From Bacteroidales bacterium (GTDB lineage: Bacteria > Bacteroidota > Bacteroidia > Bacteroidales > UBA10428), in the NCBI GenBank assembly GCA_016931575.1, contig JAFGEO010000035.1, positions 51,862 through 115,861 of the forward strand: a stretch of 64,000 nt of DNA. The letters run 5' to 3'. The position numbers were made by a program, and so were the translations under genes. Positions 32,916-42,832 of this stretch are shown here, in pieces (position 1 is the stretch's first letter; each line of letters opens with the position of its first letter). The notes beneath the pieces are model-generated. The model was not told where the DNA came from. It did not search any database and saw only the letters and a program-made list of their open reading frames with translations.

Positions 32916-34496
32916 ATGAAAATCAAGAACCCCATCCTACCGGGATTCAATCCCGACCCGTCTATTTTAAGAGTAAAGGACGACTACTACATTGCTACTT
33001 CCACCTTCGAGTGGTTTCCGGGGGTCCAGATCCACCATTCAAAAGATCTGATACACTGGAAACTGATCACCCGCCCACTGCGGCGTATGTCACAGCTGAA
33101 CATGACCGGAAATCCCAATTCCTGCGGGATATGGGCCCCGTGCCTGTCGTATGATAAGGGGACGTTTTACCTGATCTATACCGACACCAAAACTTTTAAA
33201 AGCCCCTATAAGGATTCCCACAACTACCTGGTCACCACTGATGATATCATGGGAGAATGGTCAGAGCCCATCTACCTGAACAGCTCAGGCTTTGATCCCT
33301 CGCTTTTTCATGATGACGATGGCCGCAAATGGCTGGTGAACATGATCTGGGACCACCGACCTGACAAACACCCCTTCGGCGGAATCCTGCTTCAGGAATA
33401 TTCACCGGAACAGAAAAAGCTGGCAGGACCCATAAAGAACATATTCAGGGGTTCCGAAATCGGGAAGGTGGAGGGTCCCCACCTCTATAAGTGGAAGGGA
33501 TACTATTACCTCCTTACCGCCGAGGGAGGGACGGTACTCCGTCATGCCTCCACCATGGCACGGTCCAAAAACATTGATGGTCCCTATGAGCTTGATCCGA
33601 AAAGCCCGCTTATTACTTCCTATGACGATCCGACACTGGAGCTGCAGCGGGCGGGACATGGCTCTATTGTCGAAACGCAAGATGGTGAGTTTTACCTGGC
33701 TCACCTCTGTGGCAGGCATATCCCTTCGCGTGGAAGATGTCCGATGGGCAGGGAAACATCCATACAGAAATTGAAATGGACCGATGATGGCTGGCTCCGT
33801 CTGGCACATGGAATAAACCAGCCACAGGTACTGGTTGATGCACCCGATCTTCCTGAACATAACTGGGAGGAAGAAGATCCCCGGGATGATTTTGATTCTG
33901 ACAGCCTGAATATTCATTTTCAATCGCTCCGCGTGGATATCACCGACAGCATATCCCTTAGGGAACGTCCCGGGTTCCTCCGTATCCGAGGTGGTGAATC
34001 ACTGGCCTCGCATCATAAACAGTCTCTGCTTGCACGCAGGCAGCAATCCTTCATTTATTCTGCAGAAACAGCGCTGGATTTCTGCCCGGAGACCTTCCAG
34101 CACATGGCGGGACTGATCTGCATGTACGACAACACTAACTTCTACTACCTGAACGTCACCTGGGATGAGGCGCTGGGAAAATGCCTGGACATTACAACCT
34201 GCATAGCCGGTCAGTATGGCTTTCCCCTGGAAAGCAAACTTCCCCTGGAAAATGAAGGACTGATCTGCCTAAAAGCTGAAGTGCATTACGACAAGCTGAA
34301 ATTTTCCTATTCCGAAAATGGCCGTGGATGGATGCGGATCGGGGAAGTATTCGATGCCAGCACCCTTTCCGACGAGTTCGATGAAGGAGGCGGGGATGCA
34401 CATTTCACGGGTGCCTTTGTTGGGATCTGCTGCCAGGACCTTACGGGAATGCAGCATCCGGCAGACTTTGATTACTTTGAGTACAGGGAGTTGTAA
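32916..34496 (+). CDS. xynB: GH43 beta-xylosidase with C-terminal beta-sandwich
   Basis: This 526-residue protein has no signal peptide, so it is cytoplasmic. The catalytic propeller (~1-310) has the base Asp14 in GFNPDPSIL, TFEWFPGVQIHHSKDL, CGIWAPCLSYDKGTFYLIY, the pKa-tuning Asp in GFDPSLFHDDDGRKWLV (~128) and the acid Glu in GKVEGPHLYKW (~187). The C-terminal ~200 residues form the beta-sandwich (DUF1349/GH43-C2 type) that shapes the active-site pocket in XynB-type enzymes. It should release xylose from xylo-oligosaccharides imported after extracellular cleavage. The size and layout match the family closely. Confidence 0.92.
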   Translation: MKIKNPILPGFNPDPSILRVKDDYYIATSTFEWFPGVQIHHSKDLIHWKLITRPLRRMSQLNMTGNPNSCGIWAPCLSYDKGTFYLIYTDTKTFKSPYKDSHNYLVTTDDIMGEWSEPIYLNSSGFDPSLFHDDDGRKWLVNMIWDHRPDKHPFGGILLQEYSPEQKKLAGPIKNIFRGSEIGKVEGPHLYKWKGYYYLLTAEGGTVLRHASTMARSKNIDGPYELDPKSPLITSYDDPTLELQRAGHGSIVETQDGEFYLAHLCGRHIPSRGRCPMGRETSIQKLKWTDDGWLRLAHGINQPQVLVDAPDLPEHNWEEEDPRDDFDSDSLNIHFQSLRVDITDSISLRERPGFLRIRGGESLASHHKQSLLARRQQSFIYSAETALDFCPETFQHMAGLICMYDNTNFYYLNVTWDEALGKCLDITTCIAGQYGFPLESKLPLENEGLICLKAEVHYDKLKFSYSENGRGWMRIGEVFDASTLSDEFDEGGGDAHFTGAFVGICCQDLTGMQHPADFDYFEYREL

Positions 34497-34607
34497 AACT
34501 TTAGGTATCGGTTCAGGTTGTATGGAGGGATACAGTCTTAACATTTTTTATGTCTCTGCATTTGCCTGTCAGATTAAGATTGCACACCTTCGATTAAAGT
34601 TTTGTTT

Positions 34608-35426
34608 ATGTATCGATTAGCCAAAGTGTCGGGCATATTCTATGTTATACTTCTATTAAGCCTGCTCTCCTCCTGCCTTCCCGGTCGCCTGCAGCCATTC
34701 TCACCGCATATCACCGGATTTGAAAAAAAAGAATTGAACAAGGCAGTGATCTACTATCGCGAAGGGGACAGCATTTCAGAATTTACGGATATAGATAGCC
34801 TGATCTGCCAGGTTGAAGAAAGCCACCACTTGCAATTTCAGCGTAAGGTCGCGTTCTTTGTTATGAATTCAGAGAAGAAATACAGACACTATACAGGTAC
34901 CCGCGCCCGCTTTGTCGCCCAGCCATTGTATGGCAGGATCTACATTTCTCCAAGGGCCAAGGAAGAATACAGGGCTGATCTGATCCGGTTTGACACCTAT
35001 ATCAAGCATGAACTGTCCCACTCACTTTTCTTTCAGAATGTTCCTTTCATACGGTTACTCAACTATCCGGGATGGTTCCTTGAGGGACTGGCTGTGTACA
35101 CGGCAGCTCAGGCAGGAACGGACGGATACTATAGCTATGAGTCGGTCGAAGATACCATCAGAGCAGGTTATTTTGCCGAACCCCGGGACTGGGGAACCAT
35201 CACCCGCCGGGAGGGAGAAACCGTGAGACAGTGCCCGCTAAAGGGAAAATACCACTTTATCTATTCGGAGTATGCCTGGATCATCCACGGACTGGTACTT
35301 GACTTCGGAGAAGACAAGTTCGTCCGTTTCCTTCATGATTCATTGAAAACGAAGGATTTCTATGCACTGTTCCGGTCGACCTACGGAATCGATTTTGATG
35401 AATACATTTCTCAACAAATGCCCTAA
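34608..35426 (+). CDS. Lipoprotein zinc metallopeptidase-like protein (HExxH)
   Basis: Starting from ATG 34608 (a TTG lies two codons upstream), this 272-residue protein has a lipobox LLSSC near residue 22. The zinc motif HELSH lies in YIKHELSHSLFF and the third-ligand Glu in GWFLEGLAVYTAAQA, the spacing of peptidase MA-like gluzincins. A Cys-containing segment follows. It is likely anchored in the outer membrane or periplasm. The substrate is unknown. It is separate from the xylosidase by a 110-nt gap. Confidence 0.7.
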   Translation: MYRLAKVSGIFYVILLLSLLSSCLPGRLQPFSPHITGFEKKELNKAVIYYREGDSISEFTDIDSLICQVEESHHLQFQRKVAFFVMNSEKKYRHYTGTRARFVAQPLYGRIYISPRAKEEYRADLIRFDTYIKHELSHSLFFQNVPFIRLLNYPGWFLEGLAVYTAAQAGTDGYYSYESVEDTIRAGYFAEPRDWGTITRREGETVRQCPLKGKYHFIYSEYAWIIHGLVLDFGEDKFVRFLHDSLKTKDFYALFRSTYGIDFDEYISQQMP

Positions 35427-35736
35427 AATAACCAAGTATTAAAACAGATCAGGGAATGCCCGCAAATAAGTAAGTGATCAGGTTTAATTAATAATGCGCT
35501 ATTCAAGGTATTAAAACAAACCTGCGGTATTAAGGAATGTGCCTGTGACCTATCCAGCTTCCATAGTAAGATATCGACAGGCCAGGATCCTTCTTATGAT
35601 TGACAATCTGTTCCTTACTGAAACAGAAAGTATAATTATGCCCTCACCTGACAAAAACCCCTATGGGAAATCGTATCAATAATGCTAAATTTATGAATGC
35701 AATTCACAGCTATTCAGGAACTCTACATAAAAAATC
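35427..35736. other. Gap with no gene; short direct repeat
   Basis: The sequence GTATTAAAACA occurs twice (35436-35446 and 35508-35518). No open frame with protein-like content and no terminator-like stem was found. It probably holds the promoter of the chemoreceptor gene. Confidence 0.4.
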
Positions 35737-37140
35737 ATGATTACAGGAACCCAGGCGAAAAACCAACTCGAAATACGGGCAGCGTTGACCTACCTTATCA
35801 GTCTCATCTTCATCGCAGCAGCGGCAGTAATTTTTCAGATCATTGGACATGTCGACCTGATGGGGATTCTCCGCCCCCTGCTGATGATTTCCTGTATCAT
35901 CCTTTTAGCATATTTTATCTATAAGAAAAAGAAAGAAGGTCAGAACCCCATACTATTTATGTGGATTTCCGGAATGGCTACTGTTTCAATTCCGCTGCTG
36001 GCCAAACTCAATTATGCTTCCAATGCCGGATTTACGGCTGAGGCATGGACATTTGCGCTGGAATCCTATAATTCCTCAATCCTTATGGTAAGCTTCATTG
36101 TTGCCCTTCAACTCCTTTTCGATAAGAAAGTGATCGTTACGGCCTCCGCTTTCGGGATCATAGGATGGATCATTTTCATTGTGGTGGCTGTTAATCAGGG
36201 TGCCGAATACTCCGTGAAAGGCATGGATAACGGTAAGCTGATCCACGAGTTCGTGCTTACCCGGGAAATCTTCTTTATTATCATGACCACCTTCATTGCA
36301 GTTATCTCGTACCGGCACATCCCTGTCATTGAAGATTATGACCAACAGATGGGCCAAAATACAGCTGCACTGGAAATTCGTCAGGAACAGTTGCAGACCC
36401 TTTTTTCAGCAGTTGAGAAACTCTCCGGGGAATTGGCTGAAATGTCAGAAACCATCTCAGATTCCACCCAGCTTTTCAATCAGAATTCCAATACTCAGTC
36501 GACCAACCTGGAAGAGATCGTAGCTTCCATGGAAGAAATGGGCTATTCCGTATCCAGCAACACTGAAAATACAGGTACAACCAACCAGATTGTACAGTCG
36601 ACCTATGAACAGGTTCAGGACGGCAAGCGGGTCATTGAAGAAACAGAAAAGGCCATGCAGGACATCACGCAAAAAATCGGGTTCATTGAAGAAATTGCTT
36701 TTCAGACCAACCTACTGTCGCTGAACGCCTCGGTGGAAGCAGCACGTGCGGGTGAGCACGGAAAGGGATTCGCCGTGGTAGCGGCTGAAGTACGCAAACT
36801 GGCCGAGCGCAGCCAGCTGGCAACCAGGGAGATCAGAACGGTCAGCGACAGGAGCCTTGATATTTCAAAGCGCCTGATCGGATTATTTGAGAAGATTGTG
36901 CCTGAGATCGATAAGACTGCCGGGCTAATGAAAGAAGTATCCAATGCATCCACAGAACAAAATACCGGCCTGCGGGTCATCAACACGGGGCTCGATGAGC
37001 TTAACCGGCTAACCCAGACTAATACTGCTGCCTCCCGCGAGTTAGCCATCATGGCTCAGCAGCTTAATGAGCATTCACAGTCATTGATCACTTTAATGAG
37101 AGAACAGGAACCTTCCCGGGATAGAAATGATCGGAATTAA
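35737..37140 (+). CDS. Methyl-accepting chemotaxis protein with polytopic membrane domain
   Basis: This 467-residue protein starts with about six hydrophobic helices (~15-205) and has no periplasmic sensor domain. The C-terminal part (~225-455) is a cytoplasmic MCP signalling hairpin with the highly conserved tip [20 protein letters not shown] and [21 protein letters not shown]. It would pass membrane or redox/lipid cues to CheA/CheW, which are not in the window. No linker HAMP domain is visible, which is typical of this polytopic type. The distance to neighbours suggests a single gene. Confidence 0.9.
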   Translation: MITGTQAKNQLEIRAALTYLISLIFIAAAAVIFQIIGHVDLMGILRPLLMISCIILLAYFIYKKKKEGQNPILFMWISGMATVSIPLLAKLNYASNAGFTAEAWTFALESYNSSILMVSFIVALQLLFDKKVIVTASAFGIIGWIIFIVVAVNQGAEYSVKGMDNGKLIHEFVLTREIFFIIMTTFIAVISYRHIPVIEDYDQQMGQNTAALEIRQEQLQTLFSAVEKLSGELAEMSETISDSTQLFNQNSNTQSTNLEEIVASMEEMGYSVSSNTENTGTTNQIVQSTYEQVQDGKRVIEETEKAMQDITQKIGFIEEIAFQTNLLSLNASVEAARAGEHGKGFAVVAAEVRKLAERSQLATREIRTVSDRSLDISKRLIGLFEKIVPEIDKTAGLMKEVSNASTEQNTGLRVINTGLDELNRLTQTNTAASRELAIMAQQLNEHSQSLITLMREQEPSRDRNDRN

Positions 37141-37298
37141 TCAGCCTAACTGGATGCTGACGCTACTGCAGCAAAAAGAGAGTTGACGCCTTTTCGCCCT
37201 TTCTTTAGCCGATTAGCCAGTTGGCATTTCATGGAATTAACGCCCTATTAACAAAATTCATGAAACATTTCAGTGAAAAATACGTCATATTTGTATCA

Positions 37299-37682
37299 AT
37301 GAAAAAGGCGTTAACGATAGGAATCCTGCTCCTGTTTTTTGGGATGAATACCATCAGGATTGTCAATGTTCATTATTGTCATGGCATCCTTGAGTCTGTT
37401 AATTTTTCACTGCCCGATGAAGACTGCTGCGAGCATCCCCACGAGGACCATACCGGATGCTGCCAGGATATTACGGTTGAGGTAGATCTTGATTCAGAAT
37501 ACCTCCTTTCAGAGCAGCCGGAAACAGGCATGAATACTGAACTATTTGCCCTTATCGGGGAGTTCAGGGCTGATTTTGATTTCGCAGCCGACCTGATTAG
37601 TAAGTCTCGACTAAGCCTTAACGAAAAACCGCCTTCGGAACCGCGGTACCTGCTCACACATTCCTTTCTTTTTTATGGTTAG
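37299..37682 (+). CDS. HYC_CC_PP family protein
   Basis: The start is put at ATG 37299; ATG 37260 or TTG 37221 are possible but extend into leader sequence. The 127-residue product has a signal/TM helix (ALTIGILLLFFGMNTI), then VHYCHG, two CC pairs (DEDCCEH, TGCCQD) and a C-terminal EKPPSE. This is the naming pattern of the Bacteroidota HYC_CC_PP family, typically found beside heavy-metal-associated genes. The cysteines and histidines suggest periplasmic metal binding, most likely copper (inference). It is followed by an HMA protein and a TonB receptor. Confidence 0.8.
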   Translation: MKKALTIGILLLFFGMNTIRIVNVHYCHGILESVNFSLPDEDCCEHPHEDHTGCCQDITVEVDLDSEYLLSEQPETGMNTELFALIGEFRADFDFAADLISKSRLSLNEKPPSEPRYLLTHSFLFYG

Positions 37683-37737
37683 AACCTTTGTTCGGAGTAC
37701 AAGAAGAACACCAGAATAACCATAAAAATTTAAAATC

Positions 37738-38094
37738 ATGTACTATATAAGAACAATTGCTGCCATCTGCAGCATCGTGCTTCTGAGCACAAATATGATA
37801 CTTGGACAGGATAAAAAGATTGTCACTGAGGAATTCCAGGTGGAGGGAGTATGCAACATGTGCAAGTCCCGGATCGAAAATGCAGCCTATATCAGTGGGG
37901 TGAAGCATTGCGAATGGAATAAGGAAACCGAACTGTTGAAGGTGACCTACAATTCCAAAAAAACATCCCTTGATACTATCCATAACAGTATAGCAGCGGC
38001 AGGTCATTCGACCAGCAAGGTGGAAGCCGACCCTGAAGCCTATAGCAAGCTCCCCAAATGTTGCGCCTACAAGGGTGGAGCCCATAAACATTAA
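37738..38094 (+). CDS. Exported heavy-metal-associated (HMA) domain protein
   Basis: This 118-residue protein has a signal peptide ending at LGQ (about 23) and an HMA fold (~28-95) with metal-binding VEGVCNMCKSRIE, where Cys-x2-Cys would coordinate Cu(I) or a similar ion. A CCAYKGGAHKH tail adds further thiols and histidines. It is a likely periplasmic metal chaperone between the HYC_CC_PP protein and the TonB-dependent receptor. The next gene starts 4 nt after its stop. Confidence 0.85.
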   Translation: MYYIRTIAAICSIVLLSTNMILGQDKKIVTEEFQVEGVCNMCKSRIENAAYISGVKHCEWNKETELLKVTYNSKKTSLDTIHNSIAAAGHSTSKVEADPEAYSKLPKCCAYKGGAHKH

Positions 38095-38098
38095 GAGG

Positions 38099-40345
38099 AT
38101 GAAGAACTTACTATTCCTATCCCTCTTTCTTTTGTTCTGTTCACAGGCAACCATGAGGCTTTTGGCGCAGCCTTCCCCGGCAGGGGCTTCTGTGGAAGGA
38201 ACAGTATACGAGCTGCATAAAGGCAGGAAAGAGGCGCTCATCGGTGTAAATATCTATTGGGCCGGGACTACGCAGGGAACCATTACCGATGGTAATGGCA
38301 AATTTGCCATACTTCCGTCAGAACAAACCAACCGGCTTGTAGTTAGCTATGCCGGATTTCAGACTGATACGCTTATTGTTGAAGACCACGACTTAATTGA
38401 GGTCGTGCTTCAGGAAGGGCTTAATTTGGAAGAGGTGGAGGTGAAACACCGAAGAAAAACCACGGAATTCTCAATGATCAATCCCATTAAAATAGAATCG
38501 GTGGGTGAAGGCGAACTGGAAAAGGCAGCCTGCTGCAACCTTTCAGAAAGCTTCGAAACAAATCCGTCGGTGGACGTTTCCTTCACGGATGCCATTACCG
38601 GCACAAAGCAGATACAGATGCTCGGGCTTGCCGGTCCTTACACCCAGATCACCCGGGAAAATATCCCCGATATCCGAGGGTTATCCTCCATCTTTGGCAT
38701 GGAGTACCTTCCGGGTCCATGGATTGAAAGCATACAGCTCAACAAGGGAACGGGATCCGTGGTCAACGGTTTTGAAAGCATTGCCGGTCAGATAAATGCA
38801 GAGCTCCGTAAGCCGGAAACAGCTGACAGGCTCTACCTGAATGTTTTCGGCAATCAGGAAAGCCGTCTGGAAGCTAACCTTATATTGAAACATGAGCTTA
38901 GCGAAAACCTGGGCACAGCCCTGCTGTTGCATGCACGAACCCAATCGGTGCCCATGGATTACAATGGCGATGGCTTTATGGATAAACCCCTTGGGAAGCA
39001 ATTCATTGCTTTGAACCGCTGGGAGTACCATAACCATGAAGGCTGGCACAGCCAGTTCAGCATTAAAGGCACCAGTTCGGGAAGTGAAGGGGGACAGATG
39101 CCCGTCAGTACAGGTATGTCCGAAAATCCCTGGACCATGGCCATGAACGCCAGAAAGCTGGAAAGCTGGTTCAAACTGGGTAAGGTATCAGAGGATAAAC
39201 CTTACCGCAGTTTTGGATTCCAGCTGGCCGGAACCCTGCATGAGCAGGACTCAAGATTTGGCAATAAGACATACCTGGCAGACCAGCACAGCCTGTATGC
39301 AAACCTGATCTTTCAATCAGTATTTGGTGATACCCGCCATAAATATAAGACCGGTATCAGCTGGCAGGCAGATGAATACAATGAAATGCTGGACAGCCTG
39401 AACTATGAGCGCCTGGAATCCGTGCCGGGAGTTTTCTTCGAATATACCTGGTCGCCGAATGCTAAATTCGACCTCGTTACCGGGATCCGGGGAGACTATC
39501 ACAACCAGTATGGTTTGTTTATGACCCCCCGCATGCATATCCGCTATGCCCCGGCTGAAACTTCGGTCTTCCGTTTCTCAGCAGGTCGCGGACTGCGCAC
39601 AGCCTCTATCCTGGCAGAAAATATGGCCATCCTCGCCTCCTCCCGGGAAGTGATAATCCAGGGTGAGCATAGCGATACTCCGTATGGTCTTGACCCGGAA
39701 CTTGCCTGGAACCTGGGTGGCAATTTCACCCAAAAGTTCAGGTTGGACTACAGGGAGGGTGCAATCAGTTTCGACCTGTACTACACCACATTTCAGAACC
39801 AGATTGTGGTCGACCTCGACCAGGATCCACAGACCATAATGTTCTATAACCTGGAGGGTAAGTCGACTTCCACAAGCTTTCAGGGCCAGCTCGACTATGA
39901 GCTGATCCAAAGGCTGGATTTGCGGCTGGCCTATCGGTGGTACGATGTTAAAACACAGTATCTTACCGGACTGCAAAGCAAACCCCTGGTATCCAGGAAC
40001 CGGGCGTTTCTTAACCTTGCCTACCAAACCCGCAACCATTGGAAATTCGACTACACCGTCCAGTGGCATGGAGCCAGGAGAATTCCCCTGACGGCTTCCA
40101 ATCCTGTGGAATACCAAATGCCGGAAAACTCTCCCGCCTTTTTTCTCATGAACGCGCAGATCAGCAAAGAGTGGCGTGAAAGTTTCGAGATCTATCTCGG
40201 TGGAGAAAACCTTTTGAATTTCAAACAGGAAAATCCTATACTTGCTGCTGATGATCCTTTTGGTCCTTACTTCGACAGTTCTCTGATCTGGGGCCCTGTA
40301 TTCGGCCGCATGTTCTATGGAGGGATACGGTTGAAAATTAAGTAG
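38099..40345 (+). CDS. TonB-dependent receptor with N-terminal carboxypeptidase-regulatory-like domain
   Basis: Start chosen at ATG 38099, after the upstream stop; an in-frame GTG overlaps the previous gene. Of 748 residues, a signal peptide (1-~28) is followed by a CarboxypepD_reg-like domain (VEGTVYELHKGRKEALIGVNIYW), a plug domain (~130-230) and a 22-strand barrel to the C-terminal GIRLKIK. No C-terminal SusD-interacting or SusC-type long N-terminal region is present. Operon position after HMA and HYC_CC_PP genes suggests uptake of a metal complex, such as a copper chelate. TonB, ExbB and ExbD for energy are not encoded here. Confidence 0.88.
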   Translation: MKNLLFLSLFLLFCSQATMRLLAQPSPAGASVEGTVYELHKGRKEALIGVNIYWAGTTQGTITDGNGKFAILPSEQTNRLVVSYAGFQTDTLIVEDHDLIEVVLQEGLNLEEVEVKHRRKTTEFSMINPIKIESVGEGELEKAACCNLSESFETNPSVDVSFTDAITGTKQIQMLGLAGPYTQITRENIPDIRGLSSIFGMEYLPGPWIESIQLNKGTGSVVNGFESIAGQINAELRKPETADRLYLNVFGNQESRLEANLILKHELSENLGTALLLHARTQSVPMDYNGDGFMDKPLGKQFIALNRWEYHNHEGWHSQFSIKGTSSGSEGGQMPVSTGMSENPWTMAMNARKLESWFKLGKVSEDKPYRSFGFQLAGTLHEQDSRFGNKTYLADQHSLYANLIFQSVFGDTRHKYKTGISWQADEYNEMLDSLNYERLESVPGVFFEYTWSPNAKFDLVTGIRGDYHNQYGLFMTPRMHIRYAPAETSVFRFSAGRGLRTASILAENMAILASSREVIIQGEHSDTPYGLDPELAWNLGGNFTQKFRLDYREGAISFDLYYTTFQNQIVVDLDQDPQTIMFYNLEGKSTSTSFQGQLDYELIQRLDLRLAYRWYDVKTQYLTGLQSKPLVSRNRAFLNLAYQTRNHWKFDYTVQWHGARRIPLTASNPVEYQMPENSPAFFLMNAQISKEWRESFEIYLGGENLLNFKQENPILAADDPFGPYFDSSLIWGPVFGRMFYGGIRLKIK

Positions 40346-40472
40346 GAAGGAGCCTGAAAAACAGTGTTCCGGCAGGGAGTGCAGAAAAACGAATAATTCG
40401 GTCCGACTGCAGTTCCTGCCGGCACTTACACCTCAGCCAAAGGCATCATCCGAACCTGATACCGATCATGCC

Positions 40473-41318
40473 ATGAAGAAATTCCCGGGTAAGATAGCCG
40501 CTGCCGGACCGGCAAAACGCCTGCATCTTTTCATTCTCCTGCTTACATGCACCCAGGTTCTTAACGGGCAAAGCCTGAAATACGATGCTGTCTGCCATCA
40601 TTTCTGGCATCCCTGCGACGTCATGTCGATGAAGGGCATCCGTACAATTACCGAAAAAACCAATTCCTCCTTAAGGAAGAATGTCTACCAGTATGATCAG
40701 GAAGGTCGCTTAACCAGCATGCAGACATGGTTTAAAAGTCTGGCATATTCTTACGAGATTAGTTACGACTCGCTGAGCAGAATTGCTTCCCTGACCTATA
40801 CTAACTTTCAACCTCCGGAAAGAACTTATAATGGCAGCAGGATTAATGCCAGTCCTCAACTTGAAAGAAGTCGCTTTGAATATCGTATGAATGAAGAGGG
40901 ACTTTCTGATTCTGTCCTGATCATGCATTCCGATACCGCTCTGTTGGTATTTTCCAGAACACCCTCGGATACCGGGACTTCCATTCACCTTGATTACGGA
41001 TGGACCGGCACTAAAAAAAGTACCGAACACCTTGATGTCTATTCATCGAATGACGGGAAACTGATCATTGAAAAATATACCTTCTCGAACAGCGGGCTGA
41101 CATCTGAATATACATCGAAGTACCTCCTGAATAAGGAGGGAGATATCATCCATGAGTATACCCTGACCGGCGGCAACCTGATGGGCGGCCAGGAATTTGG
41201 GGAAAAGAAAACTGAATATATCCTGAAATATGACCGCAGGGGCAACTGGAGGAAGAAGATCTCAAAAAAGGAGGGTAAGGTCTTTATGCGGGAAAAGAGA
41301 AAAATTAAGTACCGATAA
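40473..41318 (+). CDS. Exported YD/RHS-like repeat protein
   Basis: This 281-residue protein has a signal peptide (about 12-32, LHLFILLLTCTQVLNGQ) and tandem strand motifs of the YD type (YQYDQEGRLTSMQTW, ISYDSLSRIASLTYTN, LKYDRRGNWRKKISKK). Such repeats build beta-sheets in RHS proteins, but here they are few and no toxin tail exists. Function unknown, probably secreted or periplasmic. The Hint-domain gene follows in the same orientation after 51 nt. Confidence 0.65.
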   Translation: MKKFPGKIAAAGPAKRLHLFILLLTCTQVLNGQSLKYDAVCHHFWHPCDVMSMKGIRTITEKTNSSLRKNVYQYDQEGRLTSMQTWFKSLAYSYEISYDSLSRIASLTYTNFQPPERTYNGSRINASPQLERSRFEYRMNEEGLSDSVLIMHSDTALLVFSRTPSDTGTSIHLDYGWTGTKKSTEHLDVYSSNDGKLIIEKYTFSNSGLTSEYTSKYLLNKEGDIIHEYTLTGGNLMGGQEFGEKKTEYILKYDRRGNWRKKISKKEGKVFMREKRKIKYR

Positions 41319-41369
41319 TCCTTGCTCCCATAATTCCGGTGAAAAATTTTAACTTTAAACCAATCCAAA

Positions 41370-42587
41370 ATGAAAAAACTCCTGATCATACTCCTGATCC
41401 TCCCGCTTTTACCTGCAAAATCGCAGATCAGGGAACTGACTCCATCCGATATCGTATCCCTGGCATTTAGTTTAGAAGAAGAAAATAAATTCGACGAAAA
41501 CGCAGAAGCCGCTCAGATGATCTATGCCAGACTGAATGGAGATTTCGACTACGAAGACCTGAGCCCTGAAGAACAGAATATCCTCTCCAATTTTGATGAG
41601 ACCATGATGAGTTATTGGGATATTATTGGCGAAGGATGCAGCTGGTATTGCGGTGGTGGCCCGTATGAGGTAACAGCTTCCAGCTGCCTCCAGGCCCAGG
41701 GGGAAAACAGCTACGAACCCGCGAACGCCCACGACCTGAGTTACAAATATGCCTGGGTGGAAGGCGCTGAGGGATATGGCATCGGGGAATATTTGCTCTA
41801 TACCTTTGCCGCGAATGCTCCACGCATTACCGAGATCAAAGTCGTAAACGGCTATGTGAAAAGTCAGGCCGCCTGGGAAAACAACTCAAGAGTCAAAAAG
41901 CTTAAGGTGTATATTGACGACAAGCCCTATGCCATCCTTAAGCTTGAAGACATCTGTGGCACACAGACCTTTGAGGTTGAGCCTATCGGTAACAGCAACC
42001 GGAACGACTGGGAAGCTATGGAGGCCCTCCCCGACTGGACCCTTAAATTTGAGATCATGGAAGTTTACAGGGGCAAGAAATATGCTGATGTCGCCATAAC
42101 CGAGATCTATTTTGACGGACTCGATGTACACTGTCTTGCCCCAGGGACTCCGATATTGATGGCTGACGGCACAACCCGGGCTATCCGCAGCCTTAAACCT
42201 GGCGATAGAGTACTGAGCTTTGATGCCAAGAGCGGATCACTGACACCTGCAGAAATCGAAACTGTAGCTTATGCCGTGCACTGCCCGGTTGTGACCTACA
42301 CTTTCGAAAGTGGCAGAACGATAACTGCCACTCCGGATCATCCTTTTCTGGTTGAAAAGAAGGGATGGAGTTCCTGCGAACCTAAAAAGACAAAGCAGTA
42401 TGAAGGCTATAAAAAAGTGAAGAAAATTGAGGTTGGGGATATCTTCGCTGGAGCCAAAGGGAATGACCGTCTGGAAAAGATCGAATATATCAATGAAAGT
42501 ACGGAAACCTACACGATCTCCGGGTTGAAAGGGGGCGATAATTTTATTGCCAACGGCCTGGTTGTGGGTATCGAAAAGTTGGAATAA
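41370..42587 (+). CDS. Secreted discoidin-like protein with C-terminal Hint (hedgehog/intein) domain
   Basis: This 405-residue protein has a signal peptide ending at AKSQ (about 18). Residues ~85-245 resemble the NADase-type glycan-binding (discoidin-like) domain: ASSCLQAQGENSYEPANAHD, WVEGAEGYGIGEYLLYTF, VVNGYVKSQAAWENNSRVKK. A Hint domain begins at Cys255 (VHCLAPGTPILMADGT), has block B as Thr321-Pro-Asp-His324, and ends FIANGLVVGIEKLE. The splice-type C-terminal His-Asn is missing, so only the thioester step or N-terminal cleavage is expected, as in hedgehog-like and BIL domains. It would free or transfer the N-terminal part outside the cytoplasm. Substrate unknown. Confidence 0.8.
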   Translation: MKKLLIILLILPLLPAKSQIRELTPSDIVSLAFSLEEENKFDENAEAAQMIYARLNGDFDYEDLSPEEQNILSNFDETMMSYWDIIGEGCSWYCGGGPYEVTASSCLQAQGENSYEPANAHDLSYKYAWVEGAEGYGIGEYLLYTFAANAPRITEIKVVNGYVKSQAAWENNSRVKKLKVYIDDKPYAILKLEDICGTQTFEVEPIGNSNRNDWEAMEALPDWTLKFEIMEVYRGKKYADVAITEIYFDGLDVHCLAPGTPILMADGTTRAIRSLKPGDRVLSFDAKSGSLTPAEIETVAYAVHCPVVTYTFESGRTITATPDHPFLVEKKGWSSCEPKKTKQYEGYKKVKKIEVGDIFAGAKGNDRLEKIEYINESTETYTISGLKGGDNFIANGLVVGIEKLE

Positions 42588-42832
42588 AACAACAAGGAAT
42601 GAACCATATGAGTCCATTTTAGAAATAATAGCTATCAACAACGAGGCTGAAAAAAAAATGATTTCCCTGAATAAATGGAGATGATTTGGAGCTATAGATA
42701 CCCTTAATAATTTCATGGCTTAAGTAGACCCTTAAAACTATAATTTCCGGTTTTATAAATTCTAAGTTTTAGTTTCACAAATAACCGAAATTCATATGGT
42801 TAAAATTGAAGACTAATTTGGTAGAATTGTTG

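Noticed and set aside
37221..37298. Upstream TTG or ATG start for the HYC_CC_PP protein
   Set aside because: Starting at 37299 places the hydrophobic export segment at the very N-terminus as in the family; upstream residues are not conserved-looking and include a possible -7 element (CATATTTG).
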